Part shown: positions 53,568 to 64,000 of the stretch, one piece after another | Numbering within the stretch: the stretch's first letter is position 1 | Layout of the letters: each line of letters opens with the position of its first letter | From: Takakia lepidozioides | Taxonomy: Eukaryota > Streptophyta > Takakiopsida > Takakiales > Takakiaceae | Length of the DNA: 64,000 nucleotides | NCBI GenBank assembly: GCA_030704615.1 | Contig: CM060731.1 | Location: forward strand, 54,916,221 to 54,980,220 | Direction: 5' to 3' | Notes under the pieces: model-generated | The model's database searches: none | Seen by the model: the letters and a program-made list of their open reading frames with translations, nothing else | Told to the model about the DNA's origin: nothing | Position numbers and translations under genes: made by a program

Positions 53568-53940
53568 ACAAGGAGGACATCCCCAGATTTGTCTCTCATG
53601 TAGACCACATAGGTTCTAGAAACAGAATTGTGGATCTTTCATAGCACACTCACACTCAAAAAATTCCATAGATTTTTAGCAGAGTCCAAAAACTAAAACC
53701 AAGTTTAGATAGGTAGATTTCCCCTTTCTGCAGCTATCCCCCCAAAAACTGAGTCAAACGGAGTCCATTTGACAAAGATATGACCAATTAGGCTCTAAAT
53801 CATTTAAATTAGATTAAAAAAGGGTTTTTTTTAAAAAAAATTTAACACCACAACGTTCTCGCCATTAAAAACTGTTCCCAGGTTATCTACGGGTTCTGAA
53901 CATGTTCATGTAGTTCTCACAATTTGGATTCACCCCTCCT
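53568..53940. other. AT-rich non-coding spacer
   Basis: Contains a T/A-rich run near 53815-53850 and no recognisable gene, repeat end or RNA gene. Confidence 0.4.
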
Positions 53941-53948
53941 CTCGTTCT

Positions 53949-54165
53949 GTGCTCTTATGCTATAGCAAAGCGTGGGATGCGAAGGTTGGTGATGTGGGTC
54001 TTGGCCTTTCTGTCAAGGAGAACGTGAGAAGGCTTCAGATCACAGTACACCCTGTGCTCCGGGCACTCATGATGCAGGTACACCAGCGCGTTTGCCACAC
54101 CGATGGCAACGTTGAGTCGATCCTTTCAGTTCATATCCCGCTCATACACCAAGTGTCACCTGGTA
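53949..54165 (-). pseudogene. Receptor-like protein kinase fragment
   Basis: On minus the kinase subdomain VIb region is readable: RLNVAIGVANALVYLHHECP, then YCDLKPSHVLLDRKAKTHIT. In leucine-rich-repeat receptor kinases this reads HCDLKPSNVLLD, so the catalytic-loop His and the Asn after Pro-Ser are altered. A stop lies just upstream. Less than 75 residues remain, with no other kinase subdomains nearby, so it is a fragment. Confidence 0.65.
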
Positions 54166-55790
54166 AGTCCACAGTCTCCCACTCTCATGCTCTCCTGCAA
54201 CAAACACAACCTTGAGGTTCAATCCTCCAAAACCTGAGGATCGCCAGCCACCCGCTGGACTATCAGGATCCTAGAGACCCTTCTGTTTTTTCACCAGCGC
54301 CAGTGCGTCAGGGTGGTGGGGCCAGGCTTGCCTACCCAGCCTCCAGCCCTATGTAGGTGACAGTGTGGTTTCAATTGAGGTTTCCCAACATAAACCTGCC
54401 TGCACTTCGGAAGAATCTACTTCTCAAATTCAAGGCATAATTGAGTATGTTGAGAAGCTCCCGCCCAAACTTATGAGCACCGATTTATTGTGCATTCCAC
54501 AGCTGATCAAGACACATCTAGTTGTGATATTCTTTGCAGAAGCCATAAACATGGTTGTCGATTAGGAGACGGCAGGCAGTATGCGGGTATGTAGGAGAGC
54601 AGGTCGGCACTCCCCTTGTCGACACTTCCTTCGGAATCTCTGAAAGATCTCTTCCTCCCTCCCTGCTTGCGTTCATATCAGTGCAGATGAATCCCCTGTG
54701 GCCATCCTGCAGGATCTTCTCTGCAGCATGCAAGCTGCATCGTTTGCCCATATTTTTCCTGTTCCATTGCCAACCAGAAAGAAACAGAGAGGAATATGTG
54801 GAAATTTCAAGAACAACGGGCTCCACACCCGAGCGGTAGAGTCTGAATGCTGCTTTGTACCCAGTTGAGCTACCAGTCTCGCATTCACTTTCCCCACCAA
54901 GGCAGCTGCATGAATACTATGAATACCATCACAGCTCCCATCTTCCACTCACTTCCACCACAAGACGACTGGAAGGCGGCCCCCAACTGACACCAACGAT
55001 GGACGGTGACTTCGTGGAACGACGGCAGAAGAGGAGCGACGGCAGGCAACAATTCTCAACCATCTTAGCAGCTGGAGATACGATTGAGTCCAAAAAACAT
55101 CTGCATGCTGGCTTGAATCACGAGCCCCTTCAACAACAATTTCCACATCATACAGGAAGATTGCACCCCCTTATCAGTGTCCCACCATTGCGACTAAGGA
55201 TGTGAGACGAACTCGAGGCAGAGCCATTCTATGCCTTTGCTTGAGTTGTGTGCAAGAAGATGAGAACCGTGCCACCTCTCTCCGGGCAATCTCATTGCGA
55301 AGTTGCAGCCCTCACCTCTCTTCTGGCAACCTTTCGTCTCCACCATCCAAAACCAAGAGGCAGGAGCCCTCCTCTGATTGCTATGCTTCCCATGACCATC
55401 TATATACCCAGAAACCAGAGATGATCGAAACCTGCATGTTTTTTTTTTTTTTTAACTTCTCAAACTAAGCACTACTCACACACAGTCAATCATACAAGTG
55501 CTAACCCTCAACTCCTACCTTGCACTCACATGTAAGAGCTCATCTCTCTTGAGTGATTGAAAGAACTAACCTCACATGTCTGATAACAAAGAAACACAAA
55601 ACACAACACAATCACTCATTAAAACTAAGAGTCGAGCCAGGGGCACCCCAAGCTATGGGGACTCCACCCCACAACGTCCTATTCTCCCTTCATAAACACA
55701 CTCAGATTCTAAGCAGTGAAGGAGCTCGGTCGTGTAGGCTCAACTCGGGAGAGATGAGCCGCACGACTGACGCTCTCGTGAAGATAAGAT
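54166..55790. other. Spacer with a possible tRNA-like SINE head and a poly-T run
   Basis: On minus at about 54880-54820, TAGCTCAACTGGGTA resembles a Pol III A box, with a weak B-box-like GGGTGTGGAGCCC about 40 bp on. A run of T at 55437-55454 could be an A tail of a minus-strand retroposon. Nothing else recognised. Confidence 0.3.
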
Positions 55791-55794
55791 GGTT

Positions 55795-55852
55795 CAGGTG
55801 TCAAGCTAAACTTGACACCTGACTTAACACTTGAACTAAATCCAAGTGTTAA
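55795..55852. repeat. Two adjacent perfect hairpins
   Basis: CAGGTGTCAAG (55795-55805), loop CTAAA, CTTGACACCTG (55811-55821). Three bases further, TTAACACTTG (55824-55833), a 9-nt loop, CAAGTGTTAA (55843-55852). Both stems are perfect and share the core ACACTTG/CAAGTGT type word. They lie just upstream of the coiled-coil ORF of the family 1 element. Confidence 0.8.
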
Positions 55853-55903
55853 ATACAAATAACTTGATTTATTCTAGTTAGTTACACACTGTGTTTATTT
55901 AAC

Positions 55904-57700
55904 TTGACACAAGGTAAACTCATTGTTGATTTGAAGGCTACAATCTGTCGCAATGAGAATACTTTCCAACAGTACAGTCAGGTTGAGGCTGAGAAGGAAA
56001 GGTACATCCTGGAGTTGCAGCAAACACTCATGGTCCATAAGAATGAACTCTCTGTGGCTAACAAGGCTTGGAAGGAAGCCAATAATTTGGCTGCTGCCTA
56101 TGCGGCCCTGGTTGAACCTCATGCGAAGCGCATGGATGCTTTACAGCAGCAGTTAGATGCCTACAGACTCAAGGAGGAGCACGCTCTCAGGGGTGCTACA
56201 CAGGACTTGGTGGATAATCATCTTATGCAAGTATGGTTAACACAAGGGCCGGTGGAAGGGAAGGCACCACGAAAGCTCACTCAGGGGGAGATGAATGATC
56301 TCAGATTACAGGTGCAGAACATTGCCATAACTACTATAGACAATGTCTATAGTAGCATAGCGAAGTTACAAGATGATGTGGAAGGTCTGCAGACTCAAGT
56401 GGATGACCTGAGTTCCAATATTGACAAAAGAGTCTTTGTTCTTGAGGAGCAGCTGGTGGCTACTTATTTGCATGCCAGGACTCTGATTTTCCAGTCTTCG
56501 TCACAGGAGGTACACAAGTTGCTAGTGGTAGGAGGGACAACGGTGGCAATATCACAACCTCCACAGCAGGTGGCTGTGCAGGTGGCTGACACTGTTGATA
56601 CCATGGCAAAGCCACAACCTGAGGTTTGGGGGAATGCTATTTTTAACCCACCTAGGACCCCTACTGCACTGGAGTACAATCGGGCTATGATTATGCCCTT
56701 CAACCAAATTCCCATTGTGATGGATTTGGCCTGGAAGAAATACAGTCCTCCACAATCTCTGGCACATTATTACCAGATCATGCACATTTGGTTGCCAGTG
56801 GCAACTCGAACTAAGGTTCTTCCAAACAATCGCCCCATTGAGGATCATCACTTTGCAAGGTACTGGTCAGAGGCAAGCACCATGCTGAAGGAATTAATTG
56901 CCTTCCAGGTTGTTCATGGGTACATTTACACCAAGACCAAGGAGGTATCTAGTATTGTCATGGGCTGTGGATTGTATTATGCTGCTTGTTTCATGGCACG
57001 TTATCACATTGAGCAGCAGAAGATGCAATCACGATTTTTTGAGTTATTCCAGTGGGGATCATTGGGTCTTACCTTCAGTTCCGCCCCATATGTATCTCTA
57101 TGATGCGAAAGTCATGATACAGAAGGATTCCCAGCTTCGTTCATGGTTTAATTTGGCTTGGAACAACTTGGTCAAAGAAAAATTGGGGGCCCTGATGATA
57201 TTTTCTATAAGGGACATGAAGCATGGAAATACTTACACTGTTCCAAAGTCATTGGCACACCTCTCACCTATATGGCCAAGGAGTTTAGGGAGTTCACTCA
57301 TTTTGCTTGCCAGAGTTTACAACAAGTAGTCCAGTTTAAGCTTCCAGACATGGTGGACCAACATTGCATGCCACACAGGATTCCGGAGAAGCCATTTAAA
57401 GTTTGGCCACTAAAACACCTCCGGGGGGAAGATGATTCTGATACTACTGGTTCTTCTGAGGAACCTTTTGACATGGCGGAGGATTATGCACTCCAGATGG
57501 CAGAGAAGAAAAGACGGGGATCTCCTATGCCTGAGAGGTTACCTCGTTATCAACCACAGGAGGGTCAGACATTTCCATGTAGTGCTCAATCGCCTTCCTC
57601 AGCCAGTGACAGGGCTCGAGCTCGCACACAGAGTCCTTCAAGAGACTCTCACCGTCAGAACGGTGCTCGATCACAAATGTTTGCTGCTCCTAAACAGTAA
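55904..57700 (+). pseudogene. Extra 3' ORF of LTR element family 1 (coiled-coil protein), frameshifted
   Basis: Three successive frames (55904-57103, part of 56898-57329, then 57158-57700) read as one protein of about 595 residues. The N-terminal third is a probable coiled coil (QQYSQVEAEKERYILELQQT, IAKLQDDVEGLQTQVDDLSS). The middle has FNPPRTPTALEYNRAMIMPF, IMHIWLPVATRTKVLPNNRP and ARYWSEASTMLKEL. The tail is Arg/Ser/Pro/Gln-rich. No gag, pol or envelope motifs and no membrane segment. It sits directly before the polypurine tract and 3' LTR, the position of additional ORFs in Tat-like elements. Function unknown. Confidence 0.65.
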
Positions 57701-57721
57701 ACCGTGAGGACACGGCTTTTT

Positions 57722-58642
57722 GAGAGGGGGAGAGGTAATGTTAGAGGGTTGTTTGGGACTTAGACGCTTTTACGGGTTCTGTGGGGTACCCTTAATTTTT
57801 GCGCAAACTTACGGATGGTAGACTGAGACCAACAAAAGCCTTAGGGGTGACAGGCGCAGGCTTTAGGGGGGTAGACAGCCAGTCACAACCTGACACAGAC
57901 TATCACAGCCCGACACAGCCTCACACAACCAGTCACAGCCCGACACAGTTTTACACAGCCAGTCACAGCTCGGCACAGTCACAGCTCGACACAGCTTGGC
58001 ACAACCCGTCACAACGTACATAGGGAACGGTTATCATTGAGAGGAAACGACTGTGTGGGAACGACATCTGCAGAGGGAACGTGTTACTTCAGGGGTGACA
58101 GTTAATTAGTTAGGTGGTTAGAACAGCTTGCGGGTAGATGAGGCAGGGCGGCAATAGGAAGGGGATCACTTCTTGGAGAGCGCGACTTGGTCAGGGAAAG
58201 AGGAGACGAAACAGAGAGCGGAAACAGTGAAGAGGAGATGATGACTTGATTGAGGCTTAATTCATGCAAGCTGTAGAATCATACATTAGAGTAGATTAGG
58301 GACATCATGGCATTGGCCTGATACCTGATAAATCATAATCTGATACTAATTCGATACAAATACACTGTGTAGAGAGACATGAGTGAAGCTGTGGAATGAA
58401 TGAATGATTGATTGGAACTTGATAGATACTGAAGCAATCTGATGCTTCAGTACGCATAGTAAAGTAATTGGCTAACATAAATGCAAGAAAAAATACAAAT
58501 AAGAAGCACAACCATGATTCACTAGCTGTAGGTCATGACTGATTGTTCTGAGCGGGCTGAGTGCTTAGAGATATCCAACTCTTCTATCTTGGAGTTCCCT
58601 CCTCGGATAGCGAAGGGACGGGTGAGTAAAAGCTGCTCGACA
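57722..58642 (+). mobile_element. Polypurine tract and 3' LTR of element family 1
   Basis: GAGAGGGGGAGAGG at 57722-57735 is the plus-strand primer. The LTR runs 57739-58642 (904 bp, TGTTAGAGGG...CTCGACA). At 57875-58020 it contains about ten degenerate copies of a 10-20-bp unit built on CACAGCCCGACACAG, in the U3 half. Its first part recurs in reverse at 296-582 and its last 120 bp at 21133-21262. Confidence 0.85.
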
Positions 58643-61007
58643 CTCCTCTGCTATGGCAGCAACGCACAGTGTCGCGCTTTGTAAGCTCTGCTCGCATCGC
58701 CCGCTTTCTCTGCTGCCACCACCCAAGCGCGCCCATAGAAACACAGAAAAGAAAACAAACTTCACGCATGCGTAGAGTTGATGAAACAATCACAGGCTAA
58801 ACCCTAAATTTGGCCACAAAATGGTAAGTAGACTTTTGTGATCAAACATTCCCAATCTCTTCCCAATCTCTCCACATTCCCAATCCCAATCAACTCGTAC
58901 GTCTTAGCTAGCTTCTAGTTGCGCATTGCGCATCCTACCTGGAAGCTCGTCGTCCCCGCGCTTCAGTCTAGCCCAATACGACCAGCCATCTTCCAGCCAC
59001 CCACATACCCGATGAAGGCGACCTCCAATCAACGATTCCAACTTGATGTACAAAAATAATCAACGGCTACAATTAATTCGACTTTTTGCTCCGCCATTCC
59101 CGCGTGCTGCGTATTCTACTTCATATGTCTATTTTTTATGGACTGCAAGTTGCCGCTTTCGGATGTCCCATAGCATGCTTTGGCCCCAGAGCTTGTGGAT
59201 TTGTCTAGTTTCTTGGATAGATTGCATGCTCGTCGGTACATGATCTCGGTGATTGAGGCTAAAGCTAACATAGTCTTGCCTCAAGATATGCAGGCTAGGA
59301 ATTTTACCGAATAGGTTAAGTATACAGATCAGTTTCAGGTGGAACAGACTATGTGCCTACGTCTTCAACATGGCAAGCATGCATACAAGTCCAAGTTGAC
59401 GATCAACGGTCCCTATTTGTTTTACAAGCTGATCCGGGGGGGACGTGCCTTGATACATGCCATGGGCTAAACAGATTACCCCACATCCTATCCGTTGAAC
59501 CATAAAGGGCTGAGATGTAGCCAGCCCAATATAGGGTCAGCTGTACAATGTATGGGGTAACCAGAGTATAACGGCTTCCCGCTGTTGTTTAATTAAAGCA
59601 ACAATGAAGTCTGACAAAAACATAATGAGAGAGTTTTTTATAGGGCCAGGAAATTATGGGGCATCATATATGTAAAGCCTTCCCCCCTCAAAACCTGAGC
59701 TCATGCGAGGTAAAATATACGGAAACTACCCCGCCCTGTGTTCCTTGTCGTCGTAGGGTGAAAAATCTCTCATCGGAAAACCAGTGGGACAAAATCCATA
59801 TAGATGAAAACCTTACGCAATGAACATGTTGGAACATCATGCTGTACTTAGCTAAAATCTAAACTACAAGAATCAAGAGAAGAATGCAAACTAGAAGAAG
59901 ACTAGAACATCAGAAAATCAGCTCCTCATTCTAAGTCTAAAACATGGCTCTAGAAACAAAAGGCTCCATAGCCCTGTGCCTCACGGAATAAGCTCCGCCA
60001 TCCTACCTTCCACATTGATACAAGTCAAATAAAAAATCAATTCAGAATGGATCAGATTTGTGAGTGCTACCGGCTCCTTGTGAGCTTGAGTTATATATGC
60101 CCCTGTGGCACCAAGTGTGGTCTCATCCCAACCAAGGGTTTGGGATATGGTCTTTGTGACCTTCAGTAAATGGGCTCTTCTCCTCATATGTACAGCCTGG
60201 TGTATCTGTGTGTGACAGAACTCTAGATGTCTGTTGTTGATGCATGCTTGACGTTCATATGTTGTTCTCCTCTACGTGTGCCTTTATTACTGCAACTGCA
60301 AAGTCTTGTTTTTTCTTGAATTGCGCACCCTTGAACTAAACGTGCCTCGTGAGGAAGAGAGAATCTCATCCAAGCACAAAACGAGGCTTCACAACACCTC
60401 TCATAGGAAACCTCAAAAAGCTAACAAGACCTAAAACACATTTGGGCATAACAGCTTCACATTTGATGACCTCGGTGACCCAGCTTCACCACATTCAGAG
60501 CCGTCTCCGCCCACGGCGGCGGATGTCATCATCCATCACTGCGACCCGTCACAGTGGAAGACACATTTGTGTTAGTGACCGTCCAAAATGCTTTCCATAA
60601 AAAAAAAGGCATGTAGCAAGAAAACCTGATCCACGGTTATCGCAAGGGGGGCAAATCAGGTTCTCATGAGGCATCATCGATAGCCCTTTGGTAGCATACT
60701 TACATACTCTCAGATATCCGATACACCTATGATAGGAAACCTCATAAAGCTGACAAGACCTAAAACACATCTGGACATAACAGCTTACATCTGGTCATCG
60801 GTAAGCCAGCTTCACCACATTCGGTCTCCACCTCCATTACAAAGTCTCAAGTTTCGGAAGTAGAGTCGGCCACCGCGGCCAACCTCATTACCCTTGCAGC
60901 AGGCGGAGACGATGACCCTCTGTTCGCTACATTGAGATCGTGGTGGGAACTTGTTCTCGTATTGTGATCGTTCTAAGTTCTACTAACAACACCGTTTCTC
61001 TCTCTCA
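58643..61007. other. Spacer without recognised genes
   Basis: No confident coding sequence. A piece at 59180-59470 reads VDLSSFLDRLHARRYMISVI and TINGPYLFYKLIRGG with one stop between, of unknown origin. At 59475-59562, TTACCCCACA and its near-complement TGTATGGGGTAA bound about 90 bp, possibly a very small MITE. The right part should contain the promoter of the gene at 61040. Confidence 0.4.
60403..60835. repeat. Direct repeat of about 105 bp, spaced 329 bp
   Basis: ATAGGAAACCTC at 60403 and 60732 begins two copies running through CAAGACCTAAAACACAT and AGCTTCACCACATTC, with about 10 percent differences. No terminal inverted repeats noticed. Confidence 0.8.
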
Positions 61008-61033
61008 GCAGAGATAGGAGAGAGAGAGAGAGT
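61008..61033. repeat. GA microsatellite in a 5' UTR
   Basis: AGAGATAGGAGAGAGAGAGAGAG-type run just upstream of the ATG at 61040. GA-rich leaders are common in plant genes and are used by GAGA-binding factors. A preceding CTCTCTCT stretch (60995-61005) could pair with it. Confidence 0.7.
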
Positions 61034-61039
61034 GTGGCT

Positions 61040-63639
61040 ATGGCGGTGCGCTCCGCTCCTCCATCATTGCATTGCTTAACATCCTTTGTGAACTTACTGC
61101 AATCATGTAAATCACCATCCTCCAAGCATTCGAACTACGCTATCTCTGAAGCTCTACCCTCACCCTACATGAACAACAGTAAATTCTGTGCGAGTTCAGA
61201 GCGCACTTCCCAGTCGAGGGCTTCTTTAAAAAATGCCTCACTGTCGGCACCGTCCATGGCGTTCAGGATGCGACTTCCGTGCTTAGCTAGGAATAGGAAA
61301 GGCTGGGCAGAAGCTTGCGCCAAATTTGATGAAGCAGTGCCCTGTAGCGGAGGAGAGCAGGGCAATAATTTGGTACAGGCATTGCATGACGCCGCTCGCG
61401 TGTTTCAATCAGCTATGGAGGAACAAACCTCTCTCACTCGTGGCCCCTGGTTTGCACAGAAGTGGCTTGGCATTGACAAAAATGCTTGGATGAAGGCTTT
61501 GGCATACCAGGCAAGTGTTCTTACATAGTGCGTGACTTGAGAAAGTAGTCTCCGAACTGAAGCTTATATACTTTCACCAGCTCCAATGATTCGACGGGAG
61601 ATAATCGTAGTAATTATTTGCGAAGGAGGAAGGACATTTTGTTCTTTTCGTGAGCGCGTCTGAAATCCTTTGCAGACTGGAAAGTTTTCCTTGGAAGCAA
61701 TACGCGTGGAGTAAAATTTTGTTATAGTTTATGATCTAAAGTTGAGTCTGGGAGTATTACCACTGAACGTATTCATCAAGTTCAAATCTGGATCTCTAAG
61801 TCTTTTTCCTCACGGCCTCCATAAAGGAAAGCGAGCATGACTTTATAATTATGGGGTCTATGCGCCTCTTTTCAGTGCCATTTATGCCAGTTTCTGAGTT
61901 GCCAGCCAAAGGGACAGGATTCTTCCGAAATCAGCTTGGGTGTATGTATGAGAGTGGTGCAAGGTTTTGAAATCCATAGCTGCCCTAAATAAGCAATTTT
62001 CTTTGGGAGTTCGTCCCTGTGCAGCTGTGTAGGCATAGTGCTACATAAAAGATGACTTGATACACCTGTAGCACTCAGTCCAAAGGAGTGTGGACATCTT
62101 TTCAGGTTCCCACAACATTCTCCTATTTCATACAGAGAACATTACTAGGTTCATGAGCACTCATACAGCAGGCTGTCTGGTTGCAGGCTGCCGTGCACTC
62201 GGTGTTACAAGCAGTTCTGGAAATTTCTGCTCGAGGCGAAGGGAGGGATAGAGATGCCCATGTCTTTGTACAGCGCAGGTTAGCCCATTGATGTTTGTGA
62301 AAATGTCTGTCAGTATAAGTACCTCTTGTAGCCTTCCTGGAAGTGACATCTTCTTGATCCACTAGCTGACATCCCACATTCCTTAAGAACCGGAAGAATG
62401 AGGAAAATTTAAAAACGCTGTGAGGATGGTTGTCTTTACTTCACAGGGAAGGGCCAATATAGGGGGGGGGGGGATCTCCATCTTAGGACTTTGTTGGAAA
62501 TGGATGCTACCTCAGACTGAGGTGGCAAAAATTGACCACTACATTGCACTAGAATAGTGTAGTGCTCATCTGGTACATCTACTGGCACTCATATGCAATC
62601 TAGTGCACTGCTTTCATCTTCGCATGGCAGCGTCACTAGTACTTTAGTCATGGTAAGCTAACTGTCTTGTATCTTATTCTGCTGTGCAGTCTTATGCGCC
62701 AATCAGTCCCACTGGAGGACTCCATCAGACAGCAGCTGTCATCAAGAGATCCATCTGCGGACGACTGGCTATGGCTTCAGCAACACCCCCTTGCAGTGGC
62801 AAGCTTTGTCAGATTTTTGGAGAAGGACTTACGATTTGCTGCTATCACTTCCACGTGTGTACCCCGCATTAAGCTTCTAAACCATCAAATTTTGGTTCAG
62901 TTTTGGGGCCTAAATTACACTAGGTCTTGGATGTGATTTAGTTATCAAGTGTCAAATTGCATGAGCTGAGTCACAATTCAGGCTTTTGGAGACAAGACCT
63001 GAAAGTTTGCAATAGAGTACAGGCCTGGTTCCTATTATCATGGTGTTTGTGCTGTTTCTGGAGAAATGAAAGCGTGCTTCAAGATCAGCTGTGAAAGACT
63101 TGTGGCTCATTTTGACTCTGGCAGCAGACAAGTCCTGAGTGCTTGGACGAGATTTAACAAATTTTGTTCTCCACATTTGTCAATTTCTGCAGCTCTCTTT
63201 AAACTGTCGCTCACTATTAAACCCTGACTTGGTGCCTTGCTGTATTTCCAGGGGCTGGGATGGGCCTGCTACAAAGCCAAGCAAGGCAAGTGATATAGCC
63301 CTCTTGTCACTGGCTCTCAGCAGTAGTGCAGCAGTGATGAAGCTTGGGTCAGCAGCAGTGTCATGTCCTCTCTTTTTATCCACTCTTCCTGAGGAAATTG
63401 GCCGCCAAATGCAGAAGCTGACCGAGGTTCTCCCAATGGATCAAGTGTATTCTTTTGCTTCTGGCATAGGACTTAAGGGTGAATTCCTTGGAAACTTTGG
63501 CTCTAGAGTTGCTGACAACAAGAAATGGCGTGAAGGAAGAGAAGTGGCCTTCTGGGTCGATCTGGTGCAGCAGTTGCTTCGGGGAGCTCTCATCAGGGAA
63601 GGTGTTAGATCCAGGCTGGAAGCCTATGACAGTGTTGAG
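61040..63639 (+). CDS. Conserved plant protein, probably plastid-targeted, 3' incomplete (4 exons)
   Basis: Exons 61040-61510, 62187-62278, 62690-62854 and 63252-63639 join in phase; later exons lie beyond the window. Residues 1 to about 80 are rich in Ser, Ala and basic residues, like a transit peptide. Conserved text follows: ARVFQSAMEEQTSLTRGPWF, QKWLGIDKNAWMKALAYQ, EISARGEGRDRDAHVFVQR, SLMRQSVPLEDSIRQQLSS, LAVASFVRFLEKDLRFAA, FASGIGLKGEFLGNFGSRVA, EVAFWVDLVQQLLRGALIRE. I recall close plant relatives with this order but no established function. Intron 1 starts GCAAGT (GC-AG type); the others are GT-AG. The ATG at 61040 opens the transit peptide after the GA-rich leader. Confidence 0.82.
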
Positions 63640-64000
63640 GTAATACCCATGTCGTCCTCAACCATGGGGGATGTCCTTGTGCCTTCCTTTGATTTTCTTA
63701 ACACCTCTATATGTGTGATTTTCTCTCTCAAGTACTGGCCTGCATGCTTGGTGTTAATTTGCCTGTTGTATTGGGAAGGTGTTGTGTTAGGGTCTGAAAG
63801 AAGATGTTCCTAAAATGTGCTGCCTTCATGCTATAGTACACCCAAATGAGAACTGGATGGGAATGTGTCTTTGCAATGATATGCATATATAGATCAGGGA
63901 GAACAAACAGAAGTTGATGGTGCTGCAGTGCAACTTCCAATTATCTCTATAAAGTAGATCCTTGTTTACCCCATGTGGGCAGCTGCTCGTTGGGGGACTT

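Noticed and set aside
59475-59562. Tiny MITE with TTACCCCA ends
   Set aside because: The inverted repeat is short and imperfect and no target duplication was found. Mentioned only in the spacer entry.

Overview
This window is nuclear DNA from a land plant. It carries spliced plant genes: photosystem II PsbX, a type-B cytokinin response regulator, a DYW-class PPR RNA-editing factor and the 5' exons of the mismatch-repair gene MSH3. These lie in dense, nested repeats. Homogenised PLS-DYW repeats, decayed PPR copies, a SWIM/zinc-type transposon-like family and a fungal-looking kinase-like gene suggest a seed-free plant (bryophyte, lycophyte or fern). The species cannot be fixed from the sequence.

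Layout. 1-1.05 kb: a SWIM zinc-finger fragment, a minus-strand LTR fragment and a complete PIF/Harbinger-type MITE. 1.3-2.1 kb: two-exon PsbX. 4.4-9.2 kb (minus): five-exon type-B response regulator with tandem duplications in two introns. 10.6-13.9 kb: PPR-DYW gene. 14.8-15.7 kb (minus): LINE tail. 15.8-17.9 kb (minus): kinase-like gene with two apparent 1-nt deletions. 18.6-24.2 kb: decayed copies of the PPR gene, split by an LTR-retrotransposon fragment with gag.

24.4-34.5 kb is the least ordinary part. A broken minus-strand gene combines a ParB-like motif (DGNHR) with a beta-class N4/N6 DNA methyltransferase, and a tRNA-derived SINE sits at its catalytic motif. A second, partial copy lies at 31.1-32.2 kb. 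Each copy is next to a 2.2-kb module of two divergent, homologous genes of unknown function (A on minus, B on plus). The modules are direct repeats about 3343 bp apart. In module 1 A is intact and B is broken; in module 2 it is the reverse.

34.6-36.4 kb (minus): MSH3 N-terminal exons, cut off next to module 2. 37-52.3 kb (minus): a retrotransposon with a 3' extra ORF, integrase, protease and gag. A 3.5-kb satellite (about 37 monomers of about 95 bp) sits between integrase and protease where RT/RNase H is expected. A complete plus-strand chromovirus (43342-50323, TSD CAGCT) is inserted between protease and gag. The satellite monomer holds a 30-bp palindrome centred on GGCGCC. A full-length diverged monomer sits between the divergent A and B genes of both modules, and the palindrome core recurs in introns of the ParB/methyltransferase gene.

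52.8-58.6 kb: a degenerate ORF, a receptor-kinase fragment, and the 3' end of another LTR element (extra coiled-coil ORF, polypurine tract, 904-bp LTR). That family also appears at 0.3-0.6 kb and 21.1 kb. 61.0-63.6 kb: four exons of a probably plastid-targeted plant gene, with a GC-AG first intron, running off the right end.
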